From: Roseimaritima sediminicola
GTDB lineage: Bacteria; Planctomycetota; Planctomycetia; Pirellulales; Pirellulaceae
Length of the DNA stretch: 64,000 nt
NCBI RefSeq assembly: GCF_009618275.1
Contig: NZ_WIAD01000027.1
Span: 18,960-82,959 of the forward strand
Direction of reading: 5' to 3'
In this document: one piece after another, positions 8,811 to 17,413 of the stretch
Numbering within the stretch: position 1 is the stretch's first letter
Layout: each line of letters begins with the position of its first letter
Translations under genes and position numbers: made by a program
Notes under the pieces: model-generated
The model's input: the letters and a program-made list of their open reading frames with translations, nothing else
The model's database searches: none
What the model was told of the DNA's origin: nothing

Positions 8811-9824
8811 TTAGGCTTCCGCGGCGGCCTTGGCCGCCTTGTCGCGGGCTCGTTTTTCGGCGGCGTTGCGGTAGTCGACCACGTCCCAGACCAGACCCAG
8901 CTTCTTCAGCGTGCAGATCGCCATCCAGGTCACGTCGATTTCCCACCAGCGATGCCCGTGCTTGGCCATTCGCGGGTAGGCGTGGTGGTTGTTGTGCCAG
9001 CCTTCGCCGTAAGCCACGATCGCGACCAGCCAGTTGTTGCGGCTGTCGTCGGTCGTGTCGTAGTTGCGATAGCCCCACATATGGCTGAGCGAGTTGACCA
9101 TCCAGGTCGCGTGCAGGACGAACACCAAGCGGCAGAACACGCCCCAAACCAAGAACGAAACGGCCATCTCCGCTCCGCCCAACCAGTAACCCAAGCCGGT
9201 CAGCACCACGCCATTCAAAACGTGCAGCGGCAGGAACAATTTGTCCAGCACCCGCATGCCCCGTTCCTTCAGCAGGTCGGGAACCCAACGCTGCAGGTAC
9301 GTCTGGCGGTCGCCAGTGTGGGTGTGAAAAGCCAACCAAAACATGTGACTCCACCAACCGCCATCGCGCGGCGAGTGCGGGTCGCCGGCGTGGTCGCTGT
9401 GGGCGTGATGCTTGCGGTGATCGGCCACCCAGTCCAGCGGTGAACCCTCTCCGGCCAGGGTCCCGATCCCGGCGAACAGGTAGCGGACCCAGGGGTGAGT
9501 CTTCATGCCATCGTGGGTCAACAGCCGGTGATATCCCAAGCAGATGCCCAGGCTGCCCGTGAACCAGTGCAAGGCCACGGTCACGACCAAGGCTTGCCAA
9601 GTGAAGGTGAACGGAGCAGCCAGCACGGCGATGTGGGCGATGCCCAACCAGATCAGGGCGTACCAGCTGACCCGGCTCCACTGCCGACGTTCCTCGGCGG
9701 GATTGGCATCGGGAGCCACGGACGCTTTGCCCGCATCGATCTTTGGTTTATTGCGACCCGATCGCTTGGAGTTTTTCGAGGGTTTGGACGGTTTTTTGGG
9801 GGTGGGTTCGAGTACCGTAGCCAT
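8811..9824 (-). CDS. Membrane fatty acid desaturase (acyl-CoA delta-9 type)
   Basis: A 337-residue di-iron membrane desaturase that introduces a double bond into acyl chains. All three histidine boxes are present: HRLLTH, HRKHHAHSD and EGWHNNHHAYP. Membrane segments flank the first box (LIWLGIAHIAVLAAPF, WQALVVTVALHWF) and lie between boxes two and three. The first 50 residues are a Lys/Ser/Pro-rich cytoplasmic tail. The ATG at 9824 is chosen; the frame continues upstream to 9911 without similarity. The family resembles stearoyl-CoA desaturases. No dedicated reductase is next to it. Confidence 0.92.
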   Translation of the reverse strand: MATVLEPTPKKPSKPSKNSKRSGRNKPKIDAGKASVAPDANPAEERRQWSRVSWYALIWLGIAHIAVLAAPFTFTWQALVVTVALHWFTGSLGICLGYHRLLTHDGMKTHPWVRYLFAGIGTLAGEGSPLDWVADHRKHHAHSDHAGDPHSPRDGGWWSHMFWLAFHTHTGDRQTYLQRWVPDLLKERGMRVLDKLFLPLHVLNGVVLTGLGYWLGGAEMAVSFLVWGVFCRLVFVLHATWMVNSLSHMWGYRNYDTTDDSRNNWLVAIVAYGEGWHNNHHAYPRMAKHGHRWWEIDVTWMAICTLKKLGLVWDVVDYRNAAEKRARDKAAKAAAEA

Positions 9825-9975
9825 GGTCTTTCCTGAAGTTATTTTCCTAGTCACTGTTCGTCGGATTTGTCGTCGAACGCCCACATGGTAGTGATCGCGA
9901 GTGGGACGCAAGTCACAGGCAAGACCGATTCATGTAACAGGACGGTAAAACCTGATCGGCCCTGGGGCGAGCGGT

Positions 9976-10017
9976 TCGCCTTTGGGGCCAGGAACCTGCC
10001 TTTGGGGCCAGGAACCT
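9976..10017. repeat. Short direct repeat, two copies
   Basis: Two tandem copies of a 20-base unit GCCTTTGGGGCCAGGAACCT lie in the 280-base gap between the desaturase start and the pnp terminator. Nothing else is evident in that gap. Confidence 0.7.
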
Positions 10018-10103
10018 GTGCAAGATCGGGGCCAAAACCGGCGGTGTTGGTGAAAGTCCGCGGGCGTTAGAACGCGGGGCCGGTACGCAAACGTCGTGCT
10101 AAC

Positions 10104-10135
10104 AAAAAACCTCCGGCCGCTGGGCGACCGGAGGT
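10104..10135 (-). terminator. Rho-independent terminator of pnp
   Basis: On the minus strand an 8-base perfect stem (ACCTCCGG paired with CCGGAGGT) is followed by a run of six T. It lies about 110 bases beyond the pnp stop. Confidence 0.85.
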
Positions 10136-10243
10136 CAGATAGATGTCTTCGAGCCTATGTGGCGCAGCTCTCCCGGCGGAAGAGCGCTACCGGATGGGCA
10201 GGCATCCCTGCTTGGCAGGAGAGCGGCGTGCTCTCCAAGGCGA

Positions 10244-12496
10244 CTAGTCGCGGTTGCGACCGCCGCGGCCGGCACCGCTGCGACCTCGATCGCCGCCCCC
10301 GCCGCCACGGCCGCGGTTGCGCTGCGGACGCCGTGGACGATCGTCGCCCTCGTCACCGCGGTCACCACCACCGTCGGCATCGGCTTCGCCGGCCATTTCG
10401 TCTTCCGCGCCCAGTTCTTCCAGGGCCTTGCGGCGGCTCAGCTTGACGCGGTCGTGTTCGTCGACGTCGATGACCAACACTTTCATGCTGTCGCCAACGG
10501 CCACCACCTTGTCGATGCTGCTGATAAAACCGCTGGACAATTCGCTGATGTGACACAGTCCATCGCGGCCGGGCAGGATTTCGACAAACGCGCCGAAGTC
10601 CTTGATGCTGCTGACGATGCCGTCGTAGATCTTGCCGATCTGGACGGTGGCCGTGCAGGCTTCGACGCTGCGAAGGGCTTCCTGAGCCGCTTCGGCGTTG
10701 CCGCTGGCGATCAGCACGGTGCCGTCGTCGTCGACTTCGATCACGGCGCCGGTGCGTTCCTGGATGCCGCGGATGTTCTTGCCGCCCGGTCCGATCAGGG
10801 CACCGATCTTGTCCGGAGCGATCTTGCTTCGCAGCAGACGCGGTGCGTTGGCGCTGATTTCTTTGCGCGGACGCGAGATCGTGGTCAGCATCTTGCGAAG
10901 GATCTCGATCCGAGCTTCACGCGACTGTTTCAGCGTGGCGCGGATGATGTCGAAGGACACGCCCGTGACTTTCAGGTCCAGCTGGATGCCGGTGATGCCG
11001 TTTTGCGTTCCGGCGATCTTGAAGTCCATGTCGCCGAAGTGATCTTCGTCCCCGAGGATGTCGGTCAACAGGCACCACTTGTCCTCGGACTGCTTGACCA
11101 GGCCGATCGAGATGCCGGCCACCGGGTTGGTGATCGGCACGCCCGACGCCATCAGCGCCAGCGTGGCACCGCAGACGCTGGCCATCGAGCTGGAACCGTT
11201 GGATTCCAGGATGTCGCTGATCACGCGGATCGTATAGGGGAACTCTTCCGCATCGGGCAGGACCGGTGCGATGCTTCGCTCGGCCAACATGCCGTGGCCG
11301 ATTTCGCGACGACCCGGTCCACGGATCGGACGGCACTCGCCCACCGAGAACGAGGGGAAGTTATAGTCCAGCATGAATTTCTTGCTGAACTCTTCCTGCA
11401 GGCCGTCGACGCGTTGTTCGTCGCGAGCGGTTCCCAGGGTGATCGTGACCAGGGCTTGGGTTTCGCCACGCTGGAACAGAGCCGAGCCGTGCACCTTGGG
11501 CAGCAGGTCGGTTTCGCAGTGAATCGGTCGCAGCGAGGTGCGGTCGCGACCATCGGGACGGGTGCCCGCAACGATCAAGTCGCAGACGACCTTCTCTTCT
11601 AGATCGTGCCAGACACTCTTGAAACGATTGGGGCAGATCGCGTCGTCGGCGTCCGGATCGGGGATGACCTCGGCCATCGCGCGGTCGCGGAGGGCTTTGA
11701 CCGCTTCGGCGCGTTCTTGCTTGCCGGAGGTTTGCTTGGCGGCGCGGAACTGGTCGTAGTAATTGTCGGTCAGACGCTGGAGCAGGCCGTCGTCTTCGGG
11801 GGCTTCGAACGGCTGCTTGACCGGATTGACTTTCTGGTACAGCTCTTCCTGCAGCTCGATCACTTCCTTGATGACCGAGTGAGCAAACTGGATGGCTTCC
11901 AGCATTTCGTCTTCGGGCATTTCTTGGGCGAAGCCTTCGACCATGGCCACCGCGTCGCGGTTACCGCTGACGATCATGTCCAGTTCGCTTTCTTCCAGAT
12001 CGTCAACGGTCGGGAAGGGGATCAGTTCGCCGTCGACTTTGCCCACGCGAACGCTGGCCAGCGGTCCCAGGAAGGGCAGGCTGCTGATGTGGCAGGCCGT
12101 GGAGGCGCCGTTCATGGCCAGCACGTCGCCGTCGTTCTGCATGTCGCTGGACAGCACAAAGTTCTGGATTTGAACTTCGTCTTTAAACCCCTCGGGCCAC
12201 AGCGGACGGATGGGGCGGTCGATCAGGCGGCTGCTGAGCGTTTCCTTGGTGGTCGGTCGGCCTTCACGCTTGAGAAAACCGCCGGGAAACTTGCCGGCTG
12301 CCGCGTAGCGTTCGCGGTAATCACACATCAAGGGGAAGAAATCCAAACCCGGACGCGGCGGGCCGGTGGCCACGGCGCTCAGGACCACCGTTTCGCCGTA
12401 CTGGACCAATACCGAAGCGGCCGCTTGCTTGGCCAGTTGGCCGGTTTCAAACGACAGAGTGTTGCGGCCGATCTTCTTTTCTACTCGAATTTTCAC
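10244..12496 (-). CDS. pnp: Polyribonucleotide nucleotidyltransferase (PNPase)
   Basis: The phosphorolytic 3'-5' exoribonuclease of the RNA degradosome, 750 residues. Order: RNase PH-like domain 1 (residues 1-230), alpha-helical linker, RNase PH-like domain 2 (320-550, with FFPLMCDYRERYAAAG in the first and GRREIGHGMLAERS in the second), KH domain (IGALIGPGGKNIRGIQ) and S1 domain (GIVSSIKDFGAFVEILPGRDGLCHISEL). The C-terminus adds about 50 residues, first acidic and then rich in Arg-Gly (RGRGGGGGDRGRSGAGRG). rpsO lies upstream on the same strand, the order conserved in many bacteria. Long open frames on the opposite strand across this gene are codon-bias artefacts. Confidence 0.97.
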   Translation of the reverse strand: MKIRVEKKIGRNTLSFETGQLAKQAAASVLVQYGETVVLSAVATGPPRPGLDFFPLMCDYRERYAAAGKFPGGFLKREGRPTTKETLSSRLIDRPIRPLWPEGFKDEVQIQNFVLSSDMQNDGDVLAMNGASTACHISSLPFLGPLASVRVGKVDGELIPFPTVDDLEESELDMIVSGNRDAVAMVEGFAQEMPEDEMLEAIQFAHSVIKEVIELQEELYQKVNPVKQPFEAPEDDGLLQRLTDNYYDQFRAAKQTSGKQERAEAVKALRDRAMAEVIPDPDADDAICPNRFKSVWHDLEEKVVCDLIVAGTRPDGRDRTSLRPIHCETDLLPKVHGSALFQRGETQALVTITLGTARDEQRVDGLQEEFSKKFMLDYNFPSFSVGECRPIRGPGRREIGHGMLAERSIAPVLPDAEEFPYTIRVISDILESNGSSSMASVCGATLALMASGVPITNPVAGISIGLVKQSEDKWCLLTDILGDEDHFGDMDFKIAGTQNGITGIQLDLKVTGVSFDIIRATLKQSREARIEILRKMLTTISRPRKEISANAPRLLRSKIAPDKIGALIGPGGKNIRGIQERTGAVIEVDDDGTVLIASGNAEAAQEALRSVEACTATVQIGKIYDGIVSSIKDFGAFVEILPGRDGLCHISELSSGFISSIDKVVAVGDSMKVLVIDVDEHDRVKLSRRKALEELGAEDEMAGEADADGGGDRGDEGDDRPRRPQRNRGRGGGGGDRGRSGAGRGGRNRD

Positions 12497-12881
12497 GTTA
12501 CTTTTCCTTCATCCAACAAAATACAAAATTCCAACATGCATGCCGCTGCTTCGGCCGTCCCCCCCTCTTTCAAGCCGTCGATCGACAGCGGATCGCGTTG
12601 GGGGACATATCAGTCAAAGCATGGGCTGGGCGGTGGCAAGAGAATCGCCAGCGCTCCTTTTTTCCCGACGGAGAGAGTGTGCTGCGCCCAGGGCCGGTAG
12701 GCTCGGGCCGCACGTGTCGCGGAACAACATTCACCAAACAGAAGAGAGGGCGGCGAGCGGCGACCAGAGGTCCGGTCCGTCAACTGCGCTCGCCCGATCC
12801 CAGTGGGCGTCCGATGCGTGGCTTCGCCGGCGGCAGCCGCCGGGGCCCGCCACCTGTGCCACCCACGACGAATCACAGTCG
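12497..12881. other. rpsO-pnp intergenic region, no gene seen
   Basis: This 385-base spacer contains a GC-rich inverted repeat (CCGGCGGC at 12828 facing GCCGCCGG at 12837) close to the rpsO stop. It has no T run, so it is a possible RNA-processing or attenuation site, not a clear terminator. Overlapping frames here show no family similarity. Confidence 0.4.
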
Positions 12882-13151
12882 TTACTTACGAATTCCCAAG
12901 CGACCGATGATGTCCAGGTATCGCTGGGGGTCTTTGCCCCGGATGTAATCCAGCAGGCGGCGGCGACGGCTGACCAATCCCAGCAAGCCGCGGCGCGAGC
13001 CGTAATCTTTGCGGTGCGTCCGCATGTGCTCAGTCAATCCGTTGATGCGCTCCGTCAGGATCGCAATCTGTACCTCGGGCGAACCGGTGTCGCTGTCTTC
13101 GTGTCGGTACTCGGAGATGACTTCTTGTTTACGTTCTTTCGTAATGGTCAT
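12882..13151 (-). CDS. rpsO: 30S ribosomal protein S15
   Basis: The 89-residue product has the normal length of S15, which binds 16S rRNA early in assembly of the small subunit. Family blocks are [23 protein letters not shown] and, after it, [17 protein letters not shown] (rRNA-contacting residues). The start ATG at 13151 matches the family N-terminus ([12 protein letters not shown]). pnp follows on the same strand. The leader upstream can form a bipartite stem (13211-13274), which may be a site of autoregulation. Confidence 0.97.
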   Translation of the reverse strand: MTITKERKQEVISEYRHEDSDTGSPEVQIAILTERINGLTEHMRTHRKDYGSRRGLLGLVSRRRRLLDYIRGKDPQRYLDIIGRLGIRK

Positions 13152-13210
13152 GTGTTTTAATGTCTTTCCAACAATTTCAAATGCAATCAGCTTGGTTTAT
13201 TCGGCTGGTG

Positions 13211-13274
13211 GCCCAGCCAGCGGGAATCGGGGCGTCTCGCCCGGGCCATGCCCCGTGGGGCGCCCCTGCTGGGC
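13211..13274 (-). promoter_or_regulatory. Candidate structured rpsO mRNA leader
   Basis: Two nested stems face each other about 60-120 bases before the rpsO start: GCCCAGC (13211) with GCTGGGC (13268), and GGGGCG (13229) with CGCCCC (13261). An asymmetric bulge lies between them. S15 often represses its own mRNA through such leader structures, which differ among phyla. Regulation here is inferred only. The rest of the 13152-13579 gap shows nothing I can name. Confidence 0.35.
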
Positions 13275-13579
13275 AGCCGTAAAACGCTGCGGGGTAAGCG
13301 TTTACGGTTTTTCCGTAATCGCCAAGTGAGGTTTTGTCGCGTCAGTGTAACAACCAGCGACCGGATTGCAACGCCAAAAAACCTCTGCTATAGGCACCCG
13401 GCGTGCCCGCGATGGTGCCGCTGCAACGCTTGTTCGGCCGCTGCGACGCCGTTTCGCCATGCTGGCCGCTGCGGTCGCTACAACCGGCAAGGTCGCGGCG
13501 GCGGTGCAGCGACGCTCCGCGCCTGGACGATGCAAGCCAACGGCCGCTTCGTTCCTTGCCCACACGGTTCTCGCCTGCG

Positions 13580-14077
13580 ATGTTGGATTTTTCCGATCAG
13601 ACGCCCCAGCTGATGATGTTGATGGGCATCGTCTTGCTGGGCTGGATCATGGTGCGGCGGCAGATGAAGGCCCGTCGCCGCAGCAATCAACAGGACCGTC
13701 AACACCGGGCGGCGATGCGCCAGATGGGGCGCCGGCAGCAGAGCGGCGCGCCGCTGGCCGACGCTCCGCCCGAAACGGCTCGCTGGCAGGCCGCGATGTT
13801 CGATTTGCAGCGGGACCTAAAGGCCGAACTGGATACCAAGATCTGCGTCGTCCAGTCGCTGCTCAAACAGGTCGATCAGCGGATCGCTCGGCTGGAAAGT
13901 CTGCAAGCCGACGCGCCGGCCGCCCTGCCGCCGTCGCCGCTGGGCGAAGAACAGGCCGACCAGGCGGCACGGCTGGACGCACAGGGATACCCGGCCGAAA
14001 GAATCGCCGCCGTGCTGGACGTCCCGGTCGGCGATGTGGAATTGGTGCTGGCCACCCGCCGCCCGCCACAATCCTGA
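13580..14077 (+). CDS. Single-pass membrane protein with coiled coil and C-terminal helix-turn-helix-like segment
   Basis: A 165-residue protein. Residues 10-25 (LMMLMGIVLLGWIMV) form one membrane helix, followed by a strongly basic segment and a predicted coiled coil (DLQRDLKAELDTKI through QRIARLESLQ). The C-terminus LDAQGYPAERIAAVLDVPVGDVELVLA resembles the small helical motif at the end of DUF2802/DUF6115-type proteins. The start ATG at 13580 precedes the membrane helix; the frame is open upstream to 13403. The function is unknown. Confidence 0.7.
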   Translation: MLDFSDQTPQLMMLMGIVLLGWIMVRRQMKARRRSNQQDRQHRAAMRQMGRRQQSGAPLADAPPETARWQAAMFDLQRDLKAELDTKICVVQSLLKQVDQRIARLESLQADAPAALPPSPLGEEQADQAARLDAQGYPAERIAAVLDVPVGDVELVLATRRPPQS

Positions 14078-14189
14078 CCGCCCGCTACAATCCTGCCCGC
14101 CCCGCCACAATCCTGACCGGCCGCCACGGCCGAACGCCCCTGGAGCCGTTGGGGCGATAGCCCTGGTTGGGTCCTGTGCGGTGCCCTGT

Positions 14190-15194
14190 CTAATCATTCA
14201 GACGGTTCAGCAGCGCTTGCAGTTGCCAGTGAACCTCCGTGGTGGTCGTCACGACCAACCAGGTTCGCTTGCCCGTCGCAAACACCTGCATGGTCGAGGG
14301 GCCGCCCAGGGCCTCCCAGGTTTCGGGGCTGACGGTCGCTTCGATCGTGTCCAGTAATTGCTGCGTCTTGCCGCCGCTGGCGGAGCCGCGACCGAACCGG
14401 TCGCGGGCTTGGTAACCCATCGCCCCGCCGCTGCTGTAACCCCGCGATGGATCGGGATCGCCACGGAACGCTCCGGCGGGCTCGCGGCCCAGCAGCGGAG
14501 TGACGTCGTAGATACGTCGATCCAGCACCCACTCCGCCTCCTCCACGGTCTGAAGCACCAGCTGGCCGCCACGAATCGTGATCGCGAGGTCCAGCGAACC
14601 ACACAATTGTCTCAGGCGGGCGCCGATGCTCGGCGGTTCAGGCGGGACCGGCTGGTGTTTCACGCCGCCAGCGACAGCGGACCACGGATCCCCGTCCTGG
14701 CCGCTGCGCTGCCACCACCGCAGGGACGCGGACGCAGCGTCCATTTGCAGGTCGTCCGCCGCTGAGTCGCCCGCGGATGGGGTGCCAGCGAAGGGATCAT
14801 TGGCGAAGGGATCGCTGGCAAAGGGATCGCTGCTGAACGGATCCGGTTGAGCTCGCGGCGTCCGCTCCAATTGCTTCCCCCTGCCCCCGGGCGCAACGTC
14901 ATCGACGTCGTGAAAAGGCTGGTTCGCCGTCAAACCGATTTCTTCTAGGCTGCGGTAATTGATGGTCGTGGGAATCAACGTGGCGAGATCCGTCCGGACC
15001 TGTTCGACCGTCGTGCCCGGAGCCCACTCGAAGGGACAGGGCCGCTGTAGCACCGCTTCGATCCGGCGTCGCTGGGCGTCCGACATGAACGGGTCCACGG
15101 TCTGAGAGACGATCTCTTGGGACGCCGCCTCATGAACCCAAATCGTTGAAAGCATCAAAAGCATTCCAGTCATCGACAAGTGTTTCGAAGGCAT
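14190..15194 (-). CDS. Secreted protein of unknown function with DPF repeats
   Basis: A 334-residue product with a signal peptide (MLLMLSTIWVHEAASQ). It has a short N-terminal domain of the kind seen in STN/secretin-like proteins (VEQVRTDLATLIPTTINYRSLEEIG), then a linker with four DPFxSDPF-type units (about residues 117-137), and a C-terminal domain ending in VFATGKRTWLVVTTTTEVHWQLQALLNRL. Planctomycetes carry many such proteins. I do not recognise a named family. It diverges from the DUF4139 gene across about 250 bases. Confidence 0.65.
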   Translation of the reverse strand: MPSKHLSMTGMLLMLSTIWVHEAASQEIVSQTVDPFMSDAQRRRIEAVLQRPCPFEWAPGTTVEQVRTDLATLIPTTINYRSLEEIGLTANQPFHDVDDVAPGGRGKQLERTPRAQPDPFSSDPFASDPFANDPFAGTPSAGDSAADDLQMDAASASLRWWQRSGQDGDPWSAVAGGVKHQPVPPEPPSIGARLRQLCGSLDLAITIRGGQLVLQTVEEAEWVLDRRIYDVTPLLGREPAGAFRGDPDPSRGYSSGGAMGYQARDRFGRGSASGGKTQQLLDTIEATVSPETWEALGGPSTMQVFATGKRTWLVVTTTTEVHWQLQALLNRLND

Positions 15195-15445
15195 TGGCAG
15201 GTCGCTCGCACAGCTGACAGATAGAGAAAACCGAGGCGTCGCCCGGTCGGTGTTGTCTTGGTGTCGCGTCTACATCCGAAGCGGATGCGGTGGGGTGGAT
15301 GCAATTGGTATTCCAGGTGCGTTGTTCCCCGTTCGCACAGTGATTTCGGCCGCATCGCAATCCGGTTGCGGCGTTGGTGCTGTAGCAATTTTCCGCAGGT
15401 GTTGCAGCCTGCAACACATTTTGGGAACGCCCCAGGAGCCACCTC

Positions 15446-17404
15446 ATGAACCAACCAGCCGGACGTCTTCCTTGTCTGCCCTGCCATCGCCGGCTCACCC
15501 TGATCACCTTGCTCGCCGTTGGTTGCGTCGCAGTCCAGCCGGTTCTGGCTCAGCAAGCCGACTCGGCGGCGCAACGGCCTGCTGCACCCAAGGACGCCGC
15601 TTCCGAGCAAGCGGATGCACTGGAGATGGGGGGCGAGTCGATTGCGCGGGTTTCCATCTATCGTGATCAGGCCCGGGTGGTCCGAACCGTAGCCGTGCCC
15701 GCCGGCGGCGAGACCCAGCGGATCGAGGTGCCGGATCTGCCGCCCTCGTTGGTCGAAGGCAGCGTCTATACCGAGAGCGCTCCCGGGGTGACGGTACGCT
15801 CGTTGGTCGTGCGGCGTGCGCCGCCCACCACGGCCGTCCAGCAGCAACAATTGCAACAGTTGCAGACGGCGGCGAACCAGACCAGCGATCAACTGCAAGC
15901 GGCCGAGCAACAGCAGGCGGTGGTCGAGCAGGATCTGTTGACGATCGAACGACTGGTCGATTTTTCCTCGGCGAAAGTCCAGCAGAATCTCAGCCGAGCC
16001 ACTTTGGATGCGGCGACCGTAACGCAGTTGGCGGATTTCACCATGCAGCGACGCAGGACGTTGGCCGACGAGCTGCGGGCGGTTCGAGAAACGATCGAGC
16101 AGCTGCAGGAGACGCTTGCGGAGAATCAACGCCAGCAGGAGCGGCTGCGGCAATCATCCCAGACGCCCGGATACGAGGCCGAACTGGAAGTCGACGCGGC
16201 GGACGGCGGAGAATTGCAACTGGTTTACCGCGTCCGCGACGTTTCCTGGCAACCGCAGTACACGATCCGAGCCCAGCGTCAGGAGACCGGGGGTTATGCC
16301 TTTGCCTTACAGCTGGACGCCCGCGTCACGCAGCACAGCGGCGAGAACTGGCAGGGCGTCCGGCTGACGCTCTCGACCGCTCGGCCCGATCTGCAAGCGG
16401 CCGGCCCGGTGCTGACGCCCCTGCGCGTCGACACGGTTACGACAGACCTATCAGAGATGCGCGAAACGCAGGATCGCAGCGCCACCGAGGAAGCCGGCGA
16501 TTTTACGGATGCGATATCGGATGGGCCGCCGGCCTGGAGCGATCCAGGGGTGTGGCAGCGAGACATCACACGCAACGCTCGAGCCGGGCTTCGCCAAGTG
16601 GAGCAGCTGCGTCCCGGCGCCCGGATCCGCGAACGATCTCTGGCCGGGGACGCAGCCTCGGACATCGCCGATGCACGCTACGATCTTGACGCCCGAATCG
16701 ATCTTGCCAGCCGGCCGGCGAGCCAAACGATTGGCGTCAATCAGCAGAGGCTCGAAGGGGAATTGGTGTACGTCGTCACGCCGCTGCTGAGCAGCTTTGC
16801 GCACCGCCGGGCGGAACTGCGTAACCCGCTCGATGGCAACCTGATGGCCGGCTCGGCCGACGTTTATCTGGACGACCAATTCGTCGGCACAACCCAGTTG
16901 TCGCCCACCGCCGCCGGCCAACGCCTGGTCGTCGGCTTTGGGACCGACCGCCAACTGCGAACGCGCCGCGAGATCTTGGCACGCGAGAGCAGCGTGCAGG
17001 GCGGCAACCAGCGACGGCAGTTGACCGTGCGGTTGGTCGTTTCCAACTACCACGACCGTCCCATGGCGATTCGCTTGCAGGACCGATTGCCGATCCCGCG
17101 GCAAGACGACGCGCTCCGCGTCGCGCTGTCGGCAGAGGCTGAAGACCGATTGTCCAAGGATCCACTGTACCGCCGTATGCGGCATCCCCAGGGTATCCTG
17201 CGCTGGGATTTGGAGGTGCCCGCACAGCGGTTCGGCAGCGAGGCCTTCGATTTTGATTATGCGTTCAGCGTCGAATACGACCGCCAGCACCGGATCGTGG
17301 GCGACCAGATGATCGAAAGCATCCGCAACGACTATCAATTCGAAAACGCCAGCGGCATGGGCGGCATGGGCGGCGGTGAGATGGGAGGCGGCGGTGCGTT
17401 TTGA
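15446..17404 (+). CDS. DUF4139 / mucoidy inhibitor MuiA-like secreted protein
   Basis: A 652-residue exported protein with a signal peptide (LITLLAVGCVAVQPVLAQ). The N-terminal DUF4140 part (ARVSIYRDQARVVRTVAVPAGG) leads into a long coiled coil (residues 130-245) and then the beta-rich DUF4139 domain (LVYRVRDVSWQPQY, AQVTQHSGENW-like block, and NYHDRPMAIRLQDRLPIP). The C-terminus is Gly/Met-rich (GMGGMGGGEMGGGG). The family is widespread, and its name comes from an effect on mucoid colonies; the mechanism is not known. It converges with the permease gene at 17414. Confidence 0.85.
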   Translation: MNQPAGRLPCLPCHRRLTLITLLAVGCVAVQPVLAQQADSAAQRPAAPKDAASEQADALEMGGESIARVSIYRDQARVVRTVAVPAGGETQRIEVPDLPPSLVEGSVYTESAPGVTVRSLVVRRAPPTTAVQQQQLQQLQTAANQTSDQLQAAEQQQAVVEQDLLTIERLVDFSSAKVQQNLSRATLDAATVTQLADFTMQRRRTLADELRAVRETIEQLQETLAENQRQQERLRQSSQTPGYEAELEVDAADGGELQLVYRVRDVSWQPQYTIRAQRQETGGYAFALQLDARVTQHSGENWQGVRLTLSTARPDLQAAGPVLTPLRVDTVTTDLSEMRETQDRSATEEAGDFTDAISDGPPAWSDPGVWQRDITRNARAGLRQVEQLRPGARIRERSLAGDAASDIADARYDLDARIDLASRPASQTIGVNQQRLEGELVYVVTPLLSSFAHRRAELRNPLDGNLMAGSADVYLDDQFVGTTQLSPTAAGQRLVVGFGTDRQLRTRREILARESSVQGGNQRRQLTVRLVVSNYHDRPMAIRLQDRLPIPRQDDALRVALSAEAEDRLSKDPLYRRMRHPQGILRWDLEVPAQRFGSEAFDFDYAFSVEYDRQHRIVGDQMIESIRNDYQFENASGMGGMGGGEMGGGGAF

Positions 17405-17413
17405 GTCCCGCGG

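Noticed and set aside
10157..12700. Two long plus-strand frames opposite pnp
   Set aside because: They overlap the clear PNPase gene, show no recognisable domain and have the composition of antisense shadows.
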